Shown one piece after another: positions 62,807 through 64,000 of a DNA stretch of 64,000 bases. The stretch's first letter is position 1. Each line of letters starts with the position of its first letter. Source of the DNA: Streptomyces caniscabiei (GTDB lineage: Bacteria > Actinomycetota > Actinomycetes > Streptomycetales > Streptomycetaceae); contig NZ_JABXWI010000003.1 of the NCBI RefSeq assembly GCF_014930365.1, forward strand, positions 744,001 through 808,000, read 5' to 3'. The notes beneath the pieces are model-generated. The model was not told the origin of the DNA. It saw only the letters and a program-made list of their open reading frames with translations, and made no database searches. A program made the translations under genes and the position numbers.

Positions 62807-63715
62807 CTATCGGTCTTGTACGTTCTTGCGCCCCCGCGCTCCGTCCGTGTGTCCGGGCGTGCGCTCCGCCCGCTCCGGCCCGCCACCGGGAACACCGATG
62901 CGTTCGCGTTGGTAGGCCCCCGGAGGAACGCCCACGATCCGGCTGAAGTGACGGTTGAGGTGCGGCTGGTCCGTGAAGCCGACGGCGACGGCGGCGTCGA
63001 CCGGAGCCGTGCCCGCGTCGAGCAGGTTCCGCGCCCGCCGCACGCGTGCGTCGGTCAGCCAGGCGTGCGGCGGCATGCCGTAGGCCGCGCGGAAGGCCCG
63101 CAGCAGCGCGAAGGGGCTGGTGCCCAGGTCGGAGGCGAGTCGCTCCAGGGTCGGCGGGTCGGCCATCCGCTCCGACAGCACGGCACGCGCGCGTGCCGCG
63201 ACGGAGGTGCCCGCGGTACGGACGGGGCGTTGGGGCAGTGGCCCGCCGTTCAGGCGCAGCAGCCTCGTCACGGCGACCCGCAGCAGGGTGTCCGCGGCCA
63301 GCGCGTTGCCCTCGTCGACGGCCCGCAGCACCTGATGGACGAGCCCGGCGGCGTACGGATCGTCGAGCACCGGCTGTACGAAGGCGGGGGTACCGCGGAT
63401 CGTGGTGGTCTCGGCGGCGATCTCGGCCACCACGTCGGGCGGCGGGTAGACGGCGCCGTACCGCCAGCCCTCGGGCACGCCGGCGCGACCGGTGTGCGGG
63501 GTGTCCGGGTTGACGAGGGCCAGGGTGCCCGGGCCCGCGTACTGATCGGCGCCACCGTGGTGGAACACCTCGAGGCCGTCGGCGATGGCCGCGATCACGA
63601 AGTTCTCGTGGGTGTGCCGCACGAACTTCTTCTCGACGTAGCTCGCCCGCAGGAGGTCGACCCCGGGCAGCTCCGCGTACCGCCAGTGCCTCGCCCGCTC
63701 CACCGAACCCGCCAT
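62807..63715 (-). CDS. AraC-family transcriptional regulator
   Basis: 302 residues. N-terminal cupin-like sensor (HTHENFVIAAIADGLEVFHHGG; LVNPDTPHTG) and a C-terminal pair of helix-turn-helices (LERLASDLGTSPFALLRAFRAAYGMPPHAWL; VDAAVAVGFTDQPHLNRHFSRIVGVPPGAYQ). The sensor resembles regulators of AzlCD-type exporters. ATG at 63715 (MAGSVERARH). Probably activates azlCD immediately downstream. Confidence 0.92.
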   Translation of the reverse strand: MAGSVERARHWRYAELPGVDLLRASYVEKKFVRHTHENFVIAAIADGLEVFHHGGADQYAGPGTLALVNPDTPHTGRAGVPEGWRYGAVYPPPDVVAEIAAETTTIRGTPAFVQPVLDDPYAAGLVHQVLRAVDEGNALAADTLLRVAVTRLLRLNGGPLPQRPVRTAGTSVAARARAVLSERMADPPTLERLASDLGTSPFALLRAFRAAYGMPPHAWLTDARVRRARNLLDAGTAPVDAAVAVGFTDQPHLNRHFSRIVGVPPGAYQRERIGVPGGGPERAERTPGHTDGARGRKNVQDR

Positions 63716-63900
63716 ACCTCCATTCTGCGGCCGCCCCGATCGGCGAACCCCACGGCCCCCGCCCGCCCCACGCAATCTCCGCCCAGCCCAGCCCCGCGGC
63801 ACCCGAGCCCCGCCCGGCCGCATCCACCCTCATCCCGCCCCACTCCGAGCCGTTTGCCCAGGTCCGGGCCGTTGTCAGTGGTCGGGTGCAGGATGGGGGC

Positions 63901-64000
63901 ATGGTCAGCTCCGCAGATCGAGCCCTCGACGGCTTCTCCCCCGCCACCCGTGGCTGGTTCACGGGGGCCTTCTCCGCGCCCACCGCGGCCCAGGCCGGGG
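63901..64000 (+). CDS. Lhr-type ATP-dependent helicase, N-terminus (runs off right edge)
   Basis: ATG at 63901 starts MVSSADRALDGFSPATRGWF, then TGAFSAPTAAQAG, the usual opening of actinobacterial Lhr-like superfamily-2 helicases just before the Q motif. Only 33 codons are in the window. Divergent from the AraC gene. Confidence 0.75.
   Translation, partial: MVSSADRALDGFSPATRGWFTGAFSAPTAAQAG

Overview
High-GC actinobacterial DNA, almost certainly a Streptomyces chromosome. Support comes from strong GC3 bias, GTG/TTG starts, many lipoproteins and exported proteins, two copies of a GC-rich intergenic repeat family I associate with Streptomyces genomes, and a core gene order I recall from the S. 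coelicolor chromosome (siderophore synthetase, hflX, rshA, dapF, miaA, miaB, gluRK/gluABCD, recX, recA, then towards lhr). No rRNA, tRNA or CRISPR was found.

Layout. 1-2562: 5' end of an IucA/IucC siderophore synthetase and a class-III aminotransferase whose PLP lysine is replaced by Gln. 2839-6682: a SAM methyltransferase and two tandem lipoprotein serine proteases. 6681-7564: a scar holding a perfect-period 20-bp tandem repeat, two gene remnants and a strong terminator. 7696-19384: core genes hflX, an M1 peptidase, rshA, dapF, miaA and miaB, with small proteins between them. 19439-44993: a 25.5-kb island resembling a type VII secretion (T7SS) locus. 44998-50094: MazG-like hydrolase, PGRP amidase, TAXI binding protein and the GluK/GluR two-component system. 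50413-53844: gluABCD glutamate ABC transporter. 54043-56540: an FAD monooxygenase and cysteine dioxygenase, the latter behind a Cys-rich leader peptide. 56610-60530: recX, recA, an AI-2E-type permease and a DUF3046 protein. 60610-64000: an unassigned helical-repeat protein, AzlCD with an AraC regulator, and the first codons of an Lhr-type helicase.

The island is the part most likely to be new. A leftward operon encodes an ECF sigma factor, a membrane protein overlapping it by 4 bp, and a 1546-residue EssC-like ATPase (ubiquitin-like and FHA-type N-terminus, two TM helices, three FtsK domains with only the first P-loop canonical). A second leftward operon encodes a 747-residue protein (helical T7SS-type head, ~350-residue coiled coil with periodic Trp, beta tail) and a 99-residue WXG100-like protein. 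A rightward operon, divergent from it, encodes a 3988-residue giant with a T7SS-type head, membrane segments, an internal pertussis/LT-type ADP-ribosyltransferase domain and thousands of residues of beta repeats. Coupled to it by 4 bp is an 896-residue fusion of a right-handed beta-helix to an EccA/CbbX-type AAA+ ATPase, followed by a single-TM exported protein. EccB, EccD, EccE and mycosin are absent, so the locus is either a stripped-down T7SS or borrows a channel encoded elsewhere. I infer a secreted or surface-displayed ART toxin with its own motor, chaperone and regulator. No immunity gene is recognisable.
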